A stretch of 27,367 bases of DNA from JAXDBM01 sp964460245 (GTDB taxonomy: Bacteria; Desulfobacterota; Syntrophia; Syntrophales; Fen-1087). The translations under genes and the position numbers were made by a program. The notes under the pieces were generated by a model that was not told where the DNA came from, made no database searches, and saw only the letters and a list, made by a program, of their open reading frames with translations. Below, one piece after another: positions 1 to 7,468 of this stretch (its first letter is position 1; each line of letters starts with the position of its first letter). Location of the stretch: assembly GCA_964460245.1 (NCBI GenBank), contig CAYWTL010000032.1, positions 1 through 27,367 of the forward strand, read 5' to 3'.

Positions 1-2
1 CG

Positions 3-44
3 GATTTCAAGAGCTACCGGGACCTCCAGACCTACCTGATGTAG
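3..44 (+). CDS. C-terminal end of an unidentified gene (partial)
   Basis: Only 13 codons before a TAG stop are inside the window, reading DFKSYRDLQTYLM. The composition (charged and aromatic residues, no internal stop) is compatible with a real C-terminus, but another reading frame across the same bases is also open. The family cannot be named from so short a tail. It is on the + strand, in the same direction as the OsmC-like piece that follows and convergent with the liv operon. Confidence 0.3.
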   Translation, partial: DFKSYRDLQTYLM

Positions 45-99
45 TCCCCTGCCGGCCGGAAAAAAGATTCCCACGCCCGAATCCCTCTACTGGGCCGAC

Positions 100-294
100 G
101 TGGACGAGGACATCGAAAATGCCGGCGGCGTCCTCAAGATCACCGCCATCCGGGTCAAATATCGCCTGAAGGCGCCCGAGGTCAGGCGGGACGACGCAAA
201 AGCGTGCTTCTCGAGCTACATCACCCGATGCCCCGCCGTGCAGAGCGTAACGGGATGCATCCGGATCGAAGACGAATTGTTCTTCGAGAACTGA
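100..294 (+). CDS. OsmC-like protein, C-terminal half only (possible gene remnant)
   Basis: The 64-residue product, and the in-frame codons upstream from base 40, resemble the second half of the OsmC/Ohr fold. A beta strand (LKITAIRVKYRL) is followed by a helix and the RCPAVQSV segment, which corresponds to the family's conserved CPxxxSL motif carrying the second redox cysteine. A full OsmC protein has about 130-150 residues. The N-terminal half, with the first cysteine helix, would have to lie upstream, but this frame is closed by a TGA at 37-39. Possible starts are the GTG at 100 or a CTG at 49, and neither has a Shine-Dalgarno sequence. It is therefore either a degraded gene or a short OsmC-like protein. 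It ends 5 bases before the convergent livF stop. The family match rests on pattern memory and is moderate. Confidence 0.4.
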   Translation: MDEDIENAGGVLKITAIRVKYRLKAPEVRRDDAKACFSSYITRCPAVQSVTGCIRIEDELFFEN

Positions 295-299
295 CGCCG

Positions 300-1016
300 C
301 TACATTCCCAGGTAAGCCTTGCGGACCTCGTCCGAATCGAGCAGTTCGCGGGCGGCGCCCGACTGGACGATCTTCCCGCTTTGGAGCACGTAGCCGCGGT
401 GGGCGATCTCGAGGGCTTCCTGCACCATCTGCTCCACGAGCAGCACGGTGACGCCGCCGCGGTTGATGGCGGAGATGGTGTCCATCATCTTTTCCACCAG
501 TGTCGGCATGAGCCCCAGTGACATCTCATCCAGCATGAGCAGCTTCGGGCGCGACATGAGGCCGCGTGCGATGGCGAGCATCTGCTGCTCCCCGCCGCTC
601 AGGGTCTCCGCGGTCTGTTGCGCGCGCTCCCGCAGGACCGGGAAAAGCTGCATCATCTCGTCGAGGCGCCGCCGGATCTCGGCAGCCGACTTTTCCGTAT
701 AGGCCCCCAGCGAGAGATTCTCCACGACGGAGAGCTTGGGAAAGACCCTGCGACCCTCGGGCACGTAGCTGATGCCCAGGGCCAGAGTCTGGTGAGGGCG
801 CAGCCGGGAAATATCCCGCCCTGCAAAGCGGATGGAGCCCCGAATGGGGTTGTTGAGGCCTGCGATGCTCCGCAGTGTCGTGGATTTGCCGGCGCCGTTG
901 GCCCCGACAACGGCCACCAGCTCTCCCGGCAGGATCTCCAGGGACACGCCGAACACCACCGGCACCCCGTCGTAGCCCGCATGGACGTCAACCAGGTTCA
1001 GGATCGGTTCAGCCAT
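300..1016 (-). CDS. livF: LivF-type branched-chain amino acid ABC transporter ATPase
   Basis: This is one of the two cytoplasmic ATPases that power a LivKHMGF importer. It has 238 residues, the usual LivF length. The Walker A motif GANGAGKST is at residues 38-46, the family-typical SYVPEGRRVFP lies after the Q-loop region, the signature LSGGEQQ is at 139-145, and Walker B is LLMLDE at 159-164. The switch position is LLVEQ, with Gln in place of His, as is normal for LivF. The D-loop reads DEMSLGL, with Met in place of the common Pro. It is the last gene of the operon and overlaps the end of livG by 8 bases, which suggests translational coupling. The substrate could be a branched-chain amino acid, an amide or an aromatic or short carboxylic acid, because this transporter family is broad. 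Confidence 0.93.
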   Translation of the reverse strand: MAEPILNLVDVHAGYDGVPVVFGVSLEILPGELVAVVGANGAGKSTTLRSIAGLNNPIRGSIRFAGRDISRLRPHQTLALGISYVPEGRRVFPKLSVVENLSLGAYTEKSAAEIRRRLDEMMQLFPVLRERAQQTAETLSGGEQQMLAIARGLMSRPKLLMLDEMSLGLMPTLVEKMMDTISAINRGGVTVLLVEQMVQEALEIAHRGYVLQSGKIVQSGAARELLDSDEVRKAYLGM

Positions 1017-1767
1017 CGGCTCGCCTCCCCTCCCGGGCCTGCATGCGCCGGCTGTACTTCTCGCCCAGGTAGGCGGTGATCACGCGTTCGTCTTGGATGA
1101 TCTCGCCGGGGGGGCCCTCGGCAAGCTTGATGCCGCCGTCAAGCACGACCACCTTGTCGGCGATCGGCATGATGGCCTCCATGATGTGCTCGACGATGAG
1201 CAGCGTGGTGCCTTCCTCGCGGATGCTGCGGATCAAGGCAAGGGCCGTATTGACCTCGGTTGAGGTGAGCCCCGCCATGACCTCGTCCAGCATCAGCAGC
1301 TTGGGCCGGGTCGCCAGGGCCCGGGCAAGTTCAAGGCGCTTCTTGACGCCGATGGGCAGATCGCCCGAGGGCTTGTCGGCAAACTCGGTGAGGCCGCAGA
1401 TCCCGACGCAGCGCTCGGCCGTCTCCCGGGCCTGCGCGCCGCCTGCCCCCCGCAGGAAGGCGCCCACCAGCACGTTGTCGTACACCGTCATGTCCTTGAG
1501 CGGACGCACCACCTGGAAGGTGCGCACCGCTCCCATCCGGGCGATCCGCCAGGAGGGAAGCCCCGTGATTTCGATGCCGTCGAAGGCGATCCGCCCGGAC
1601 GTCACGGGGTAGAGGCCGGAGACGCAGTTGAACAGCGTCGTCTTGCCGGCGCCGTTGGGCCCGATGAGACCCACGATCGTCCCGGCCGCGACGGTGAAGC
1701 TCACGCGGTCGTTGGCGACGAGCTCCCCGAATTTCTTGGTTACCTCCCGGACCTCAAGCAGTGCCAA
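1009..1767 (-). CDS. livG: LivG-type branched-chain amino acid ABC transporter ATPase
   Basis: This is the second importer ATPase, paired with LivF. I place the start at a TTG at 1767, giving 252 residues. An AAAGGAGG ribosome-binding site lies about 8 bases upstream of it, and the protein then begins directly with the family's LLEVREVTKKFG strand. An ATG at 1791 would add eight residues and has no well-spaced site. From the TTG, Walker A GPNGAGKTT is at 36-44 and Walker B LLMLDE at about 157-162, followed by VMAGL in place of the usual PxxGL. The signature is LPIGVKKRLELARAL in place of LSGGQ. I believe this variant is shared by a LivG subgroup. The switch histidine is in IVEHIME. The gene overlaps livM upstream and livF downstream. 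Confidence 0.93.
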   Translation of the reverse strand: MALLEVREVTKKFGELVANDRVSFTVAAGTIVGLIGPNGAGKTTLFNCVSGLYPVTSGRIAFDGIEITGLPSWRIARMGAVRTFQVVRPLKDMTVYDNVLVGAFLRGAGGAQARETAERCVGICGLTEFADKPSGDLPIGVKKRLELARALATRPKLLMLDEVMAGLTSTEVNTALALIRSIREEGTTLLIVEHIMEAIMPIADKVVVLDGGIKLAEGPPGEIIQDERVITAYLGEKYSRRMQAREGRRADG

Positions 1768-2773
1768 GGAAAGCCCCTCCTTTCGCGGCATCCGTCCTCC
1801 GGCGGTAGCGCTTGACCAGGTCGTGGACGACCCCCGTGATGCCCGCGGGCTGCTTGATGATGATCACGATGATCAGGAAGCCGAAGATGATGAGATCCAC
1901 CCCGCCGCCCAAACCGCCCCACATCGCCCGGGTGTACTCCTGCAGCGGGATGAGCACCGCGGCGCCGAGCAGCGGTCCCGCCAGAGTCCCCGCCCCGCCG
2001 AGGATCGTGACCAGCACGAATTTCATCGACATGTCGAGCGACATGACCATCCCAGGATCGACGCGCAGGTTGTACTGCACGAAAAAGGCGCCGCACAGGG
2101 CCGCGAGGGCCGCCGACAGGGCCATGGCGGCAAGCTTGACGGCTGTGCTGTTGACTCCGAGCGACTCGGCCGTTTCCTGCCCCGCGCGCACCGCCCGAAG
2201 GTAGTAGCCGAACCGGTGGCCTTCGATGAACCGCACGATGCCGAAAACGATCACGAACAGCGCCAGCGCGCAGTAGAAGTAGCCCGTCTTTTTGTCGTAC
2301 CACATCAGGTTCTTGAGCCCCTCCTCCACAAGCGGGTAATCCAGACCCAGCGCGCCGCCCACCCAGTACCAGACCAGGAACATTCGGTTGAAGATCTCCA
2401 CGATGGCGAAGGTGGCGATGGCGAAGTAATGGCCGGAGAGCTTGAAGCAGGGGTAGCTGATGAGCACGGCCACCACGGCGGCCGCCAGCATACCGACGAG
2501 CGCTCCGGGCCAGGGGCTCAGTCCGTAGGTGACGACGGCCATGCCCGCGCCGTACGCGCCGATCCCGAAAAAGACGGCATGACCAAAGGAAGTCTGCCCG
2601 CCGTAGCCGCCGATGATGTTCCAAGCCTGGGCCATACAGGCGTAGAGCAGGATCAGGATGAGCACGTGCATGAGAAAGGAGTTGGCGGCAATCGCCGGAA
2701 AGAGCGGCAAAAGGGCCGCGATTCCCACGAGGGCAAGCCAGAAGAGGTCTTTTCGCTTCAGCGCGTGATTCAT
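1754..2773 (-). CDS. livM: LivM-type branched-chain amino acid ABC transporter permease
   Basis: This is one of the two inner-membrane permease subunits. The 339-residue product starts at an ATG whose first residues are MNHALKRKDLFW, followed by many hydrophobic segments. It carries the LivM hallmark regions: an IIGGYGGQTSFGHAVFFGIGAY-like stretch in the first third, the cytoplasmic loop RAVRAGQETAESLGVNSTAVKL that contacts the ATPase (EAA-like), and a late VTILGGAGTLAGPLLGA segment. The start lies 5 bases past the livH stop. A longer open frame runs upstream of this Met but is only an overlapping reading of livH. It should form the membrane channel with LivH and be energised by LivG and LivF. 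Confidence 0.93.
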   Translation of the reverse strand: MNHALKRKDLFWLALVGIAALLPLFPAIAANSFLMHVLILILLYACMAQAWNIIGGYGGQTSFGHAVFFGIGAYGAGMAVVTYGLSPWPGALVGMLAAAVVAVLISYPCFKLSGHYFAIATFAIVEIFNRMFLVWYWVGGALGLDYPLVEEGLKNLMWYDKKTGYFYCALALFVIVFGIVRFIEGHRFGYYLRAVRAGQETAESLGVNSTAVKLAAMALSAALAALCGAFFVQYNLRVDPGMVMSLDMSMKFVLVTILGGAGTLAGPLLGAAVLIPLQEYTRAMWGGLGGGVDLIIFGFLIIVIIIKQPAGITGVVHDLVKRYRRRTDAAKGGAFLGTA

Positions 2774-2777
2774 GGGG

Positions 2778-3638
2778 TTACCACCCGAAAATGCCCTTGG
2801 GCCGCAGCAGGACGAGCGCGAGATAGAGTCCGAAGACGGCGACATACTTGAAGACCGGCGCGATATAGTAGCCGCCCAGGGCCTCCACGATGCCGATGAG
2901 AAGCGCCGCGACGAGCGCCCCCGGGATGCTGCCGAATCCGCCCATGGCGACACAGACGAAGGCGATGAGGCTGAACATGGTGCCGACCTCGGGGTGCACG
3001 GCCAGATAGGTGGGCATGATTCCCCCGGCGATGCCGACGGTGGCGCCGCCAATGCCGAAAACCAACAGGTAGATGCGCTCCGTGTTGATGCCCATCAGCT
3101 CCGCGGCCTCCTTGTCCATGGCGGTGGCCTGGACGGCCCAGCCGAACCGGGTGCTGCGGATCATGACGAAGACCAGTCCGATCACGGCGAGCGCAATCAC
3201 AGCCGTGACGAGCTGCGGGATGGGCACGATCAGCGACCCGATCCGGAAGGTCGTGTCGCCCAGCCATGTGTCGGACAGGATGCGGTAGTTCGGGGTGAAC
3301 CGGTTGAGGCACAGGTTCTTCAGCAGCATGGCGAGCCCGAAGGTGGCCAGCAGGGCCGAGAGTGGCGGCTTGCCGATCGTGTACTTGATGATCAGGCGAT
3401 AGGTCAGCGCCCCGAGGATGAAGATGAAGAGTCCGCCCGCGAACATCGAGACGAGCGGGTCCAGATGGGCCAGGAATCCCAGCCAGTACGTAAGGTACAT
3501 CGCAATCATCACGTACTCGCCGTGTGCGAAGTTGATCACGTCCATGACGCCCCAGATCAGACAGAGCCCGACGGCCACGAGGGCGTACAGCATGCCGTTG
3601 AGCATGCCGTCCAGAAGGACCTGAAGCAGAGTGTCCAT
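2778..3638 (-). CDS. livH: LivH-type branched-chain amino acid ABC transporter permease
   Basis: The 286-residue integral membrane permease is of normal LivH length. Recognisable segments are the N-terminal LLDGMLNGMLYALVAVGLCLIWGVMDVINFAHGEYVM region, a loop with TRFGWAVQATAMDKEAAELMGIN (the ATPase contact loop) and a C-terminal VAMGGFGSIPGALVAALLIGIVEA segment. No good Shine-Dalgarno sequence precedes the ATG at 3638. Just upstream stands a strong intrinsic terminator that separates the gene from livK, so livHMGF is probably read mainly by transcripts that escape it. I see no separate promoter in the 24 bases between terminator and start. Confidence 0.94.
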   Translation of the reverse strand: MDTLLQVLLDGMLNGMLYALVAVGLCLIWGVMDVINFAHGEYVMIAMYLTYWLGFLAHLDPLVSMFAGGLFIFILGALTYRLIIKYTIGKPPLSALLATFGLAMLLKNLCLNRFTPNYRILSDTWLGDTTFRIGSLIVPIPQLVTAVIALAVIGLVFVMIRSTRFGWAVQATAMDKEAAELMGINTERIYLLVFGIGGATVGIAGGIMPTYLAVHPEVGTMFSLIAFVCVAMGGFGSIPGALVAALLIGIVEALGGYYIAPVFKYVAVFGLYLALVLLRPKGIFGW

Positions 3639-3656
3639 AAAGAAGAATCAGGCGTT

Positions 3657-3689
3657 AAAAAAGTGCCGGGGCCCCAGAGACCCCGGCAC
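3657..3689 (-). terminator. Intrinsic terminator between livK and livH
   Basis: A perfect 9-bp GC-rich stem (bases 3663-3671 pair with 3681-3689) with a 9-base loop is followed on the minus strand by six T residues (3657-3662). It lies after the livK stop and before livH. It probably sets a high ratio of binding protein to permease by stopping most transcripts after livK. Confidence 0.85.
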
Positions 3690-3721
3690 CGGCTCAGTTC
3701 GCTAAGGATCCGGCGTGAACG

Positions 3722-5008
3722 TCAGCGCTTATCCCACGGCTTCATGGGGAAAATCGGCTTCGTGTCCGCCTTCTCCGTGGGGAACACCCTCTTGTACTTG
3801 CCGCCCTGCAACTGCGTGACGATGCTCAGGGCGTGCTTGTTCTGACCGCCCGGAACGAAGGCCACCTTCCCGCTCAGGGACAGCGGGGAAGGCCAGGTAT
3901 GGGCATACAGGGTCTTGGCGACCACTTCCGGGTCGAGGCTTCTGGCCTTTTCGATGGCCTGTGCCAGGACCAGCATGGCGATCGTTTCCTGGATGCTGTC
4001 GCTGTCATAGGGAACGCCGCCGGTCTTCGACTTGAAGATTTTCTCCACCTCGGCCACGGCCGGCATGAGGCTCGCAAACTCGGGCGAGTAGCCCGTGGAG
4101 CCCATGAAGTAGTCCGCGTCGGGGCCCAGTTGCTTGGCGATCACCGGGTCCTGGTAGCCGCTGCAGTAGTTGAGGGACGCCTTGGGAATCCAGTTCATCT
4201 TTTTCATGGTCTTGACCATCAGGGCGTAGTCCGCTCCCAGAACGGCCCCGAAGATCGCGTCGGGATTCTTGGATTTCAGGGTCTGCACCTCGCTGTCGAG
4301 GTTCGTGGCGCCGGGATTGAAGGGCACGTCGGCCACGACTTTGAATCCGCCGGCGGCCGCCGCCTTCTTGGCCTCTTCGGCGGCGTGCTTGCCGAACACG
4401 GAATTCTCGTAGATGATGCCGAGGGACTTGATGTTGGCGTTCTTCTGGGTCTTGTTGAGCCACTGCAGGACCTCGACGAATTCATGGGACTCGACCTCGT
4501 CGGTTGACGCCGTGCGGAAGAAGAAATTCATGCCCTTGCGCTGGGTCAGGGCCGCGGAGCTGGAGGCGCCGCACATGAAGATTTTCTTGGCGCGCTCGGC
4601 CACGAAGCTCGCCGGCATGCTCACCGAGCTGTTATAGGAGCCGATGAGCGCCCACACGCCTTCCTGATTGATCAGGCGCTCGGCTTCGGCCTTGCCCACG
4701 TCAGGCTTGCCCTGGCTGTCGGTGTGTACGAGCACGAACTTGTAGCCCTGGAGCCAGCCTTTCTTGTCGGCCAGCGGGACCTTGATCTCGGGGTGCCTGT
4801 TGTTGAGGATCTCAACCGCCGTCTCCACCGCGGCCTTGCAGCGCTGGCCGGCCAGCGCCACAGGGCCCGTCAGGGGAAAGAGGGTGCCGATCTTGATGAC
4901 CTTTTCAGCGGCCATTGCCGACCCTGCTCCGGAACCGAAGCCCAGCAGCATGCATGCCGCGGCCAGAAGCAGGATCCAACGGTTCAAACGGGATGAACAG
5001 TGCGCCAT
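3722..5008 (-). CDS. livK: LivK-like periplasmic substrate-binding protein
   Basis: This is the ligand-binding component of the importer, a type I periplasmic binding fold (Peripla_BP_6 type). It has 428 residues. The N-terminus is a Sec signal peptide: MAHCSSRLNRW, a hydrophobic core LLLAAACMLLGFG, and a likely cut after SAMA before AEKVIKIG. The mature protein opens with the family pattern KIGTLFPLTGPVALAGQ. A later LIGSYNSSVSMPASFVAER segment matches the region that contacts the ligand's amino or carboxyl group. AGGAGGT lies 5 bases before the ATG. It is larger than E. coli LivK (about 370 residues), as is common for paralogues with aromatic, amide or acid ligands, so the ligand is not predicted. 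It is first in its operon, with a promoter candidate at 5074-5102. Confidence 0.92.
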   Translation of the reverse strand: MAHCSSRLNRWILLLAAACMLLGFGSGAGSAMAAEKVIKIGTLFPLTGPVALAGQRCKAAVETAVEILNNRHPEIKVPLADKKGWLQGYKFVLVHTDSQGKPDVGKAEAERLINQEGVWALIGSYNSSVSMPASFVAERAKKIFMCGASSSAALTQRKGMNFFFRTASTDEVESHEFVEVLQWLNKTQKNANIKSLGIIYENSVFGKHAAEEAKKAAAAGGFKVVADVPFNPGATNLDSEVQTLKSKNPDAIFGAVLGADYALMVKTMKKMNWIPKASLNYCSGYQDPVIAKQLGPDADYFMGSTGYSPEFASLMPAVAEVEKIFKSKTGGVPYDSDSIQETIAMLVLAQAIEKARSLDPEVVAKTLYAHTWPSPLSLSGKVAFVPGGQNKHALSIVTQLQGGKYKRVFPTEKADTKPIFPMKPWDKR

Positions 5009-5073
5009 GATTTACCTCCTAATTCGTTTTTTGGGGTGAATTTAAAGGGCTTGAGGCATCGCTTTGCAAACCT

Positions 5074-5102
5074 TGCCTACATGAAAAGCAAAGCCCTGTC
5101 AA
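5074..5102 (-). promoter_or_regulatory. Candidate promoter for livK
   Basis: On the minus strand a perfect TTGACA (-35, bases 5102-5097) is followed after 17 bases by TAGGCA (5079-5074), a weak -10. The start of transcription would be near 5067, giving a leader of about 60 bases before the livK ATG. The -35 is convincing and the -10 is not, so an activator may help. Confidence 0.4.
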
Positions 5103-5168
5103 ACAAAAATGGGCCTGTTGCCGCCGCATACATCCAGCCGGAAGAAGGCGGGTTCGGAAAAGGCCCGG

Positions 5169-5392
5169 TCAGCGGTTCAGCAGCTTCATCATCGCTTCCG
5201 GATCGCGACGCCCGGCGGCGACATTCCGGGGGGGGCAATTTCATCGATGTGCCTGCGGTCCCTTTCGGTCAGATGGACGTCGAGGGAGCCGATGTTCTCC
5301 GCCAGGTAGGTCCGCCTCTTCGTCCGGAAGAGCGGCACGATGAACTCGCCCCGGGCGAGCAGCCGGGCCTGCTGGTTGCGATCCCCACGCAT
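5169..5392 (-). pseudogene. Aldo/keto reductase C-terminal remnant, frameshifted
   Basis: The reading from 5392 gives LLARGEFIVPLFRTKRRTYLAENIGSLDVHLT and then HIDEIAPP. This is the characteristic last part of NADPH-dependent aldo/keto reductases (usual form LLAxGxxIVPIPGTKRRxYLxENxxALDVxLT). Only about 70 of roughly 330 residues remain, and an in-frame stop precedes the first Met. The frame then leaves the family and stops at 5189. Adding one C to the run of eight C on the minus strand (bases 5228-5235) restores NVAAGRRDPEAMMKLLNR and a stop at 5169, which matches the usual family ending. The piece is therefore truncated at the 5' end and frameshifted at a homopolymer. The frameshift alone could be a sequencing error; the missing N-terminal part cannot be. 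Confidence 0.72.
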
Positions 5393-5399
5393 TTACCTC

Positions 5400-5429
5400 T
5401 TGACGCGCCATCGCGGGGCTGCCTAGAAT
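5400..5429 (+). promoter_or_regulatory. Promoter for the ChaN-family gene
   Basis: TTGACG (5400-5405) and TAGAAT (5424-5429) are separated by 18 bases, and each matches the sigma-70 consensus at five of six positions. The transcript would start near 5436, about 48 bases before the TTG start at 5484. Confidence 0.6.
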
Positions 5430-5483
5430 ACAGCTGCGGCGATGAACAGCGGTTCAATCCATTTTTGACCGGAAGAGGTCCCA

Positions 5484-6260
5484 TTGTCACACTGGATGAC
5501 CGGTGCGGGAAAAGCCCTGGAATTGCAGGAGGCCCTTGCGGCGCTCCTGGAATACCGGATCATCTTCTTCGGGGAGCGGCACGACTCGCAGACCGATCAT
5601 GAGGGGGAACTGGCGCTTCTTTCGGGACTTGCCGGTCTGGACCCGAACACCGCGCTGGCCCTCGAGATGTTCGAGCGCGATGTCCAGGAAGATATGGATG
5701 CCTATCTCCTCGGAACGATCCCCGAGAGCGTGTTTCTGGACCGCGCCCGTCCCTGGCCGAACTACCGGGAGGCATACCGGCCGCTCGTCGAATTCGCGAA
5801 GGAACAGGGGCTTCCCGTCATCGCGGCCAACGCGCCGCGGACAATGGCGGCGGCCGCCGCCCGGGACGGCCGGATCTTCGCCGAGGCGGCCGGGGTCGGA
5901 CGCGCCGAGATTCTGCGCGCCGTTCATTTTGATTCGCGGGAGTATTATGATCGCTTCGCGGCGGAAATTCGTAAGATGCCGCATGCCGCCCCGATGAAGG
6001 GCATGGACGTCGAAGGGCTGTACCGGGCGCAGGTCCTGAAGGACGCCGTCATGGCGGCCTCGCTGGAGCCTTTTCCAGACCGCCGCATCTTCTTCTGCTG
6101 CGGCCATTTCCATTCGGACTACCGTCTCGGCGTGCCCTACCAGCTTCGAAAAAACCACCCGTCGCTCAAGGTTGCAGTCGTCACCGGCTCCGCCGTCTGG
6201 CGGAGCCAGCCCGTGAAAGACAGATCCCGCGTGGCCGACATCATCTGGACCGGCGAATAG
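5484..6260 (+). CDS. ChaN family (haem-binding uptake, Tiki superfamily) protein
   Basis: The 258-residue product matches the ChaN/DUF399 family. The segment IIFFGERHDSQTDHEGELALL carries the conserved GExH near residue 30, followed by ALEMFERDVQEDMDAYL, ARPWPNYREAYRPLVEFAK, and PVIAANAPR. A later FFCCGHFHSDYRLGVPYQL is the second conserved His region. Family members such as Campylobacter ChaN are haem-binding lipoproteins. Here neither a signal peptide nor a lipobox is visible, so this copy looks cytoplasmic and its ligand or activity is open. The TTG at 5484 has AGAGG five bases upstream and is preferred to the ATG at 5496. The stop is followed by a 4-bp hairpin and seven T, which is a weak terminator at best. 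The downstream gene is a haem protein on the other strand. Confidence 0.8.
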   Translation: MSHWMTGAGKALELQEALAALLEYRIIFFGERHDSQTDHEGELALLSGLAGLDPNTALALEMFERDVQEDMDAYLLGTIPESVFLDRARPWPNYREAYRPLVEFAKEQGLPVIAANAPRTMAAAAARDGRIFAEAAGVGRAEILRAVHFDSREYYDRFAAEIRKMPHAAPMKGMDVEGLYRAQVLKDAVMAASLEPFPDRRIFFCCGHFHSDYRLGVPYQLRKNHPSLKVAVVTGSAVWRSQPVKDRSRVADIIWTGE

Positions 6261-6309
6261 CGGCGGACGCTTTTTTTCGAGACCTTTCAGGACGCCGGAC
6301 TGCCGCCGC

Positions 6310-6612
6310 TTACAGGGCGTGGCAGGCCGAACACTCCAGCTTTGCCTTCCCGTCCTTGTGCACCTTGTGCACTTCCGTGGAGAACTTCGTCGCCTCCTGT
6401 TTCGCCGGATCGGGTGCGTGGCAGGACAGGCAGGGCGCACCCTTGCCGACATCCGGGTGCACTTTCGGCATGATGGTGTTGTAATCCTTGTGGCAGGCGG
6501 CGCAGGTATTGTCCTTCAGCGGCGGCCCTCCGGCCATGACAGCCGTACTGAACAGCGCGCAGGACAGCAGCACTGCGCAAACGCAAACGGTCAGCTTCTT
6601 CCAGGTCTTCAT
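6310..6612 (-). CDS. Small exported tri-heme cytochrome c
   Basis: The 100-residue product starts MKTWKKLTVCVC and has a Sec signal peptide with a likely cut after AVMA. Three CxxCH haem-binding motifs follow: CAACH at residues 37-41, CLSCH at 61-65 and CSACH at 94-98. Additional histidines at 52, 82 and 85 could serve as distal ligands, so a bis-His tri-heme c3/c7-like periplasmic electron carrier is likely. The ATG at 6612 is chosen because AAGGAGA precedes it and the signal peptide begins there. The longer open frame to 6675 is discarded. It stands alone between a + strand gene and an ABM gene 244 bases upstream. Multi-haem carriers of this kind are common in Desulfobacterota; the electron partner is unknown. 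Confidence 0.85.
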   Translation of the reverse strand: MKTWKKLTVCVCAVLLSCALFSTAVMAGGPPLKDNTCAACHKDYNTIMPKVHPDVGKGAPCLSCHAPDPAKQEATKFSTEVHKVHKDGKAKLECSACHAL

Positions 6613-6668
6613 CGCATCAATTCTCCTTGTATTGTGGTCGTTCAATCCGGCCTTGCTCATCGCGCCGG

Positions 6669-6697
6669 ATACCAAGAAATCGGGACCCAGGCGTCAA
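6669..6697 (-). promoter_or_regulatory. Weak promoter candidate for the cytochrome gene
   Basis: TTGACG (6697-6692) and TGGTAT (6674-6669) are 17 bases apart on the minus strand. The -35 is good and the -10 matches consensus at only three positions. The leader to the ATG at 6612 would be about 50 bases. The rest of the 6613-6856 gap shows nothing else I can name. Confidence 0.28.
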
Positions 6698-6856
6698 GTT
6701 GAATTTCGAACCTCATCACAATCAATCTTGCCTTGTATCCGCCATCCTTACAGAAACCAGCAACGGGATGCCGGCGGTCATCCACATGTTCACGCGGGGC
6801 GGATGTTGCGCCGTCCGCCGCCTTCGAAAGAGAAACGGGTTCTCGAAAAAGTTTGT

Positions 6857-7192
6857 TCAGCCCCCTTCCCATCCCTTGAATCCGCTCAGCCTCGCACCGA
6901 TCCGCTGCGGGTGGTAGTAGGCCTCGTATGCCGTCTTCTCCCCGAGCAGCGCATCGATCTGCCCCTGGATTTCCTGCCTCTCCCGGCTGGATTCCCAGGC
7001 ATTCCAGTCCTCGACGGTCTGCCAGTTGCTGATCACCAGATACGCATCCGGATCCGCCACGCTCCGGAGCGTCTCCCCCGAGATGTAGCCGGGCTGCGCG
7101 ACAGCGAGGCTCCGCAGACCCTTGATCAGTTCCAGAACCTTCTTTTCCTTGTCCCGCGGCACCCGCCTCCTGATAAAGACTCTGATCGCCAT
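6857..7192 (-). CDS. Antibiotic biosynthesis monooxygenase (ABM) domain protein
   Basis: The 111-residue product has the small ferredoxin-like alpha+beta dimer fold of ABM proteins: a first strand MAIRVFIRRRV, a helix KEKKVLELIKGLRSLAVAQPGYISGETLRS, then YLVISNWQTVEDWNAWESSRERQEI, the usual W-S-x-W pattern of the family. Members include cofactor-free monooxygenases and IsdG-like haem-degrading enzymes. The conserved Asn/Trp/His set of IsdG is not clearly present, so I would not call it a haem oxygenase. AAGGAGGTG lies 6 bases before the ATG, a near-perfect ribosome-binding site. It stands alone on the minus strand. The actual substrate cannot be told from the sequence. Confidence 0.8.
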   Translation of the reverse strand: MAIRVFIRRRVPRDKEKKVLELIKGLRSLAVAQPGYISGETLRSVADPDAYLVISNWQTVEDWNAWESSRERQEIQGQIDALLGEKTAYEAYYHPQRIGARLSGFKGWEGG

Positions 7193-7302
7193 GATTGCAC
7201 CTCCTTCTTCAGACGATGGAAAGAAACGCTGGACGGGTTAACGGAATACGGCTGTTACGCCGACCATGCGCTCCCGCCGTGAACTGCCGCCCATGCCGCT
7301 TT

Positions 7303-7331
7303 ATTATATCGCGTATTCCGCTTTTATGCAC
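7303..7331 (-). promoter_or_regulatory. Possible promoter of the ABM gene
   Basis: A perfect TATAAT lies at 7308-7303 on the minus strand in the most AT-rich part of the 7193-7468 gap. The -35 position 17 bases upstream (GTGCAT, 7331-7326) is poor. The leader would be about 100 bases. Nothing else is recognisable in this gap. Confidence 0.3.
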
Positions 7332-7468
7332 CGCGAATTTCAAGCCGTTGGCCCGGGTGGATGAAAACGGTGTTTCCAGGTTCCGCCCGAACAACCGACC
7401 TTCCCGGCCCGGATCGCGAAGGAGGAGGGTACGGCACCGGAGCGATCGGCAGCGCGGTGTCTTCAGGA

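Noticed and set aside
6262..6275. Terminator after the ChaN-like gene
   Set aside because: There are seven T residues, but the stem is only 4 bp; too weak to list as a feature.
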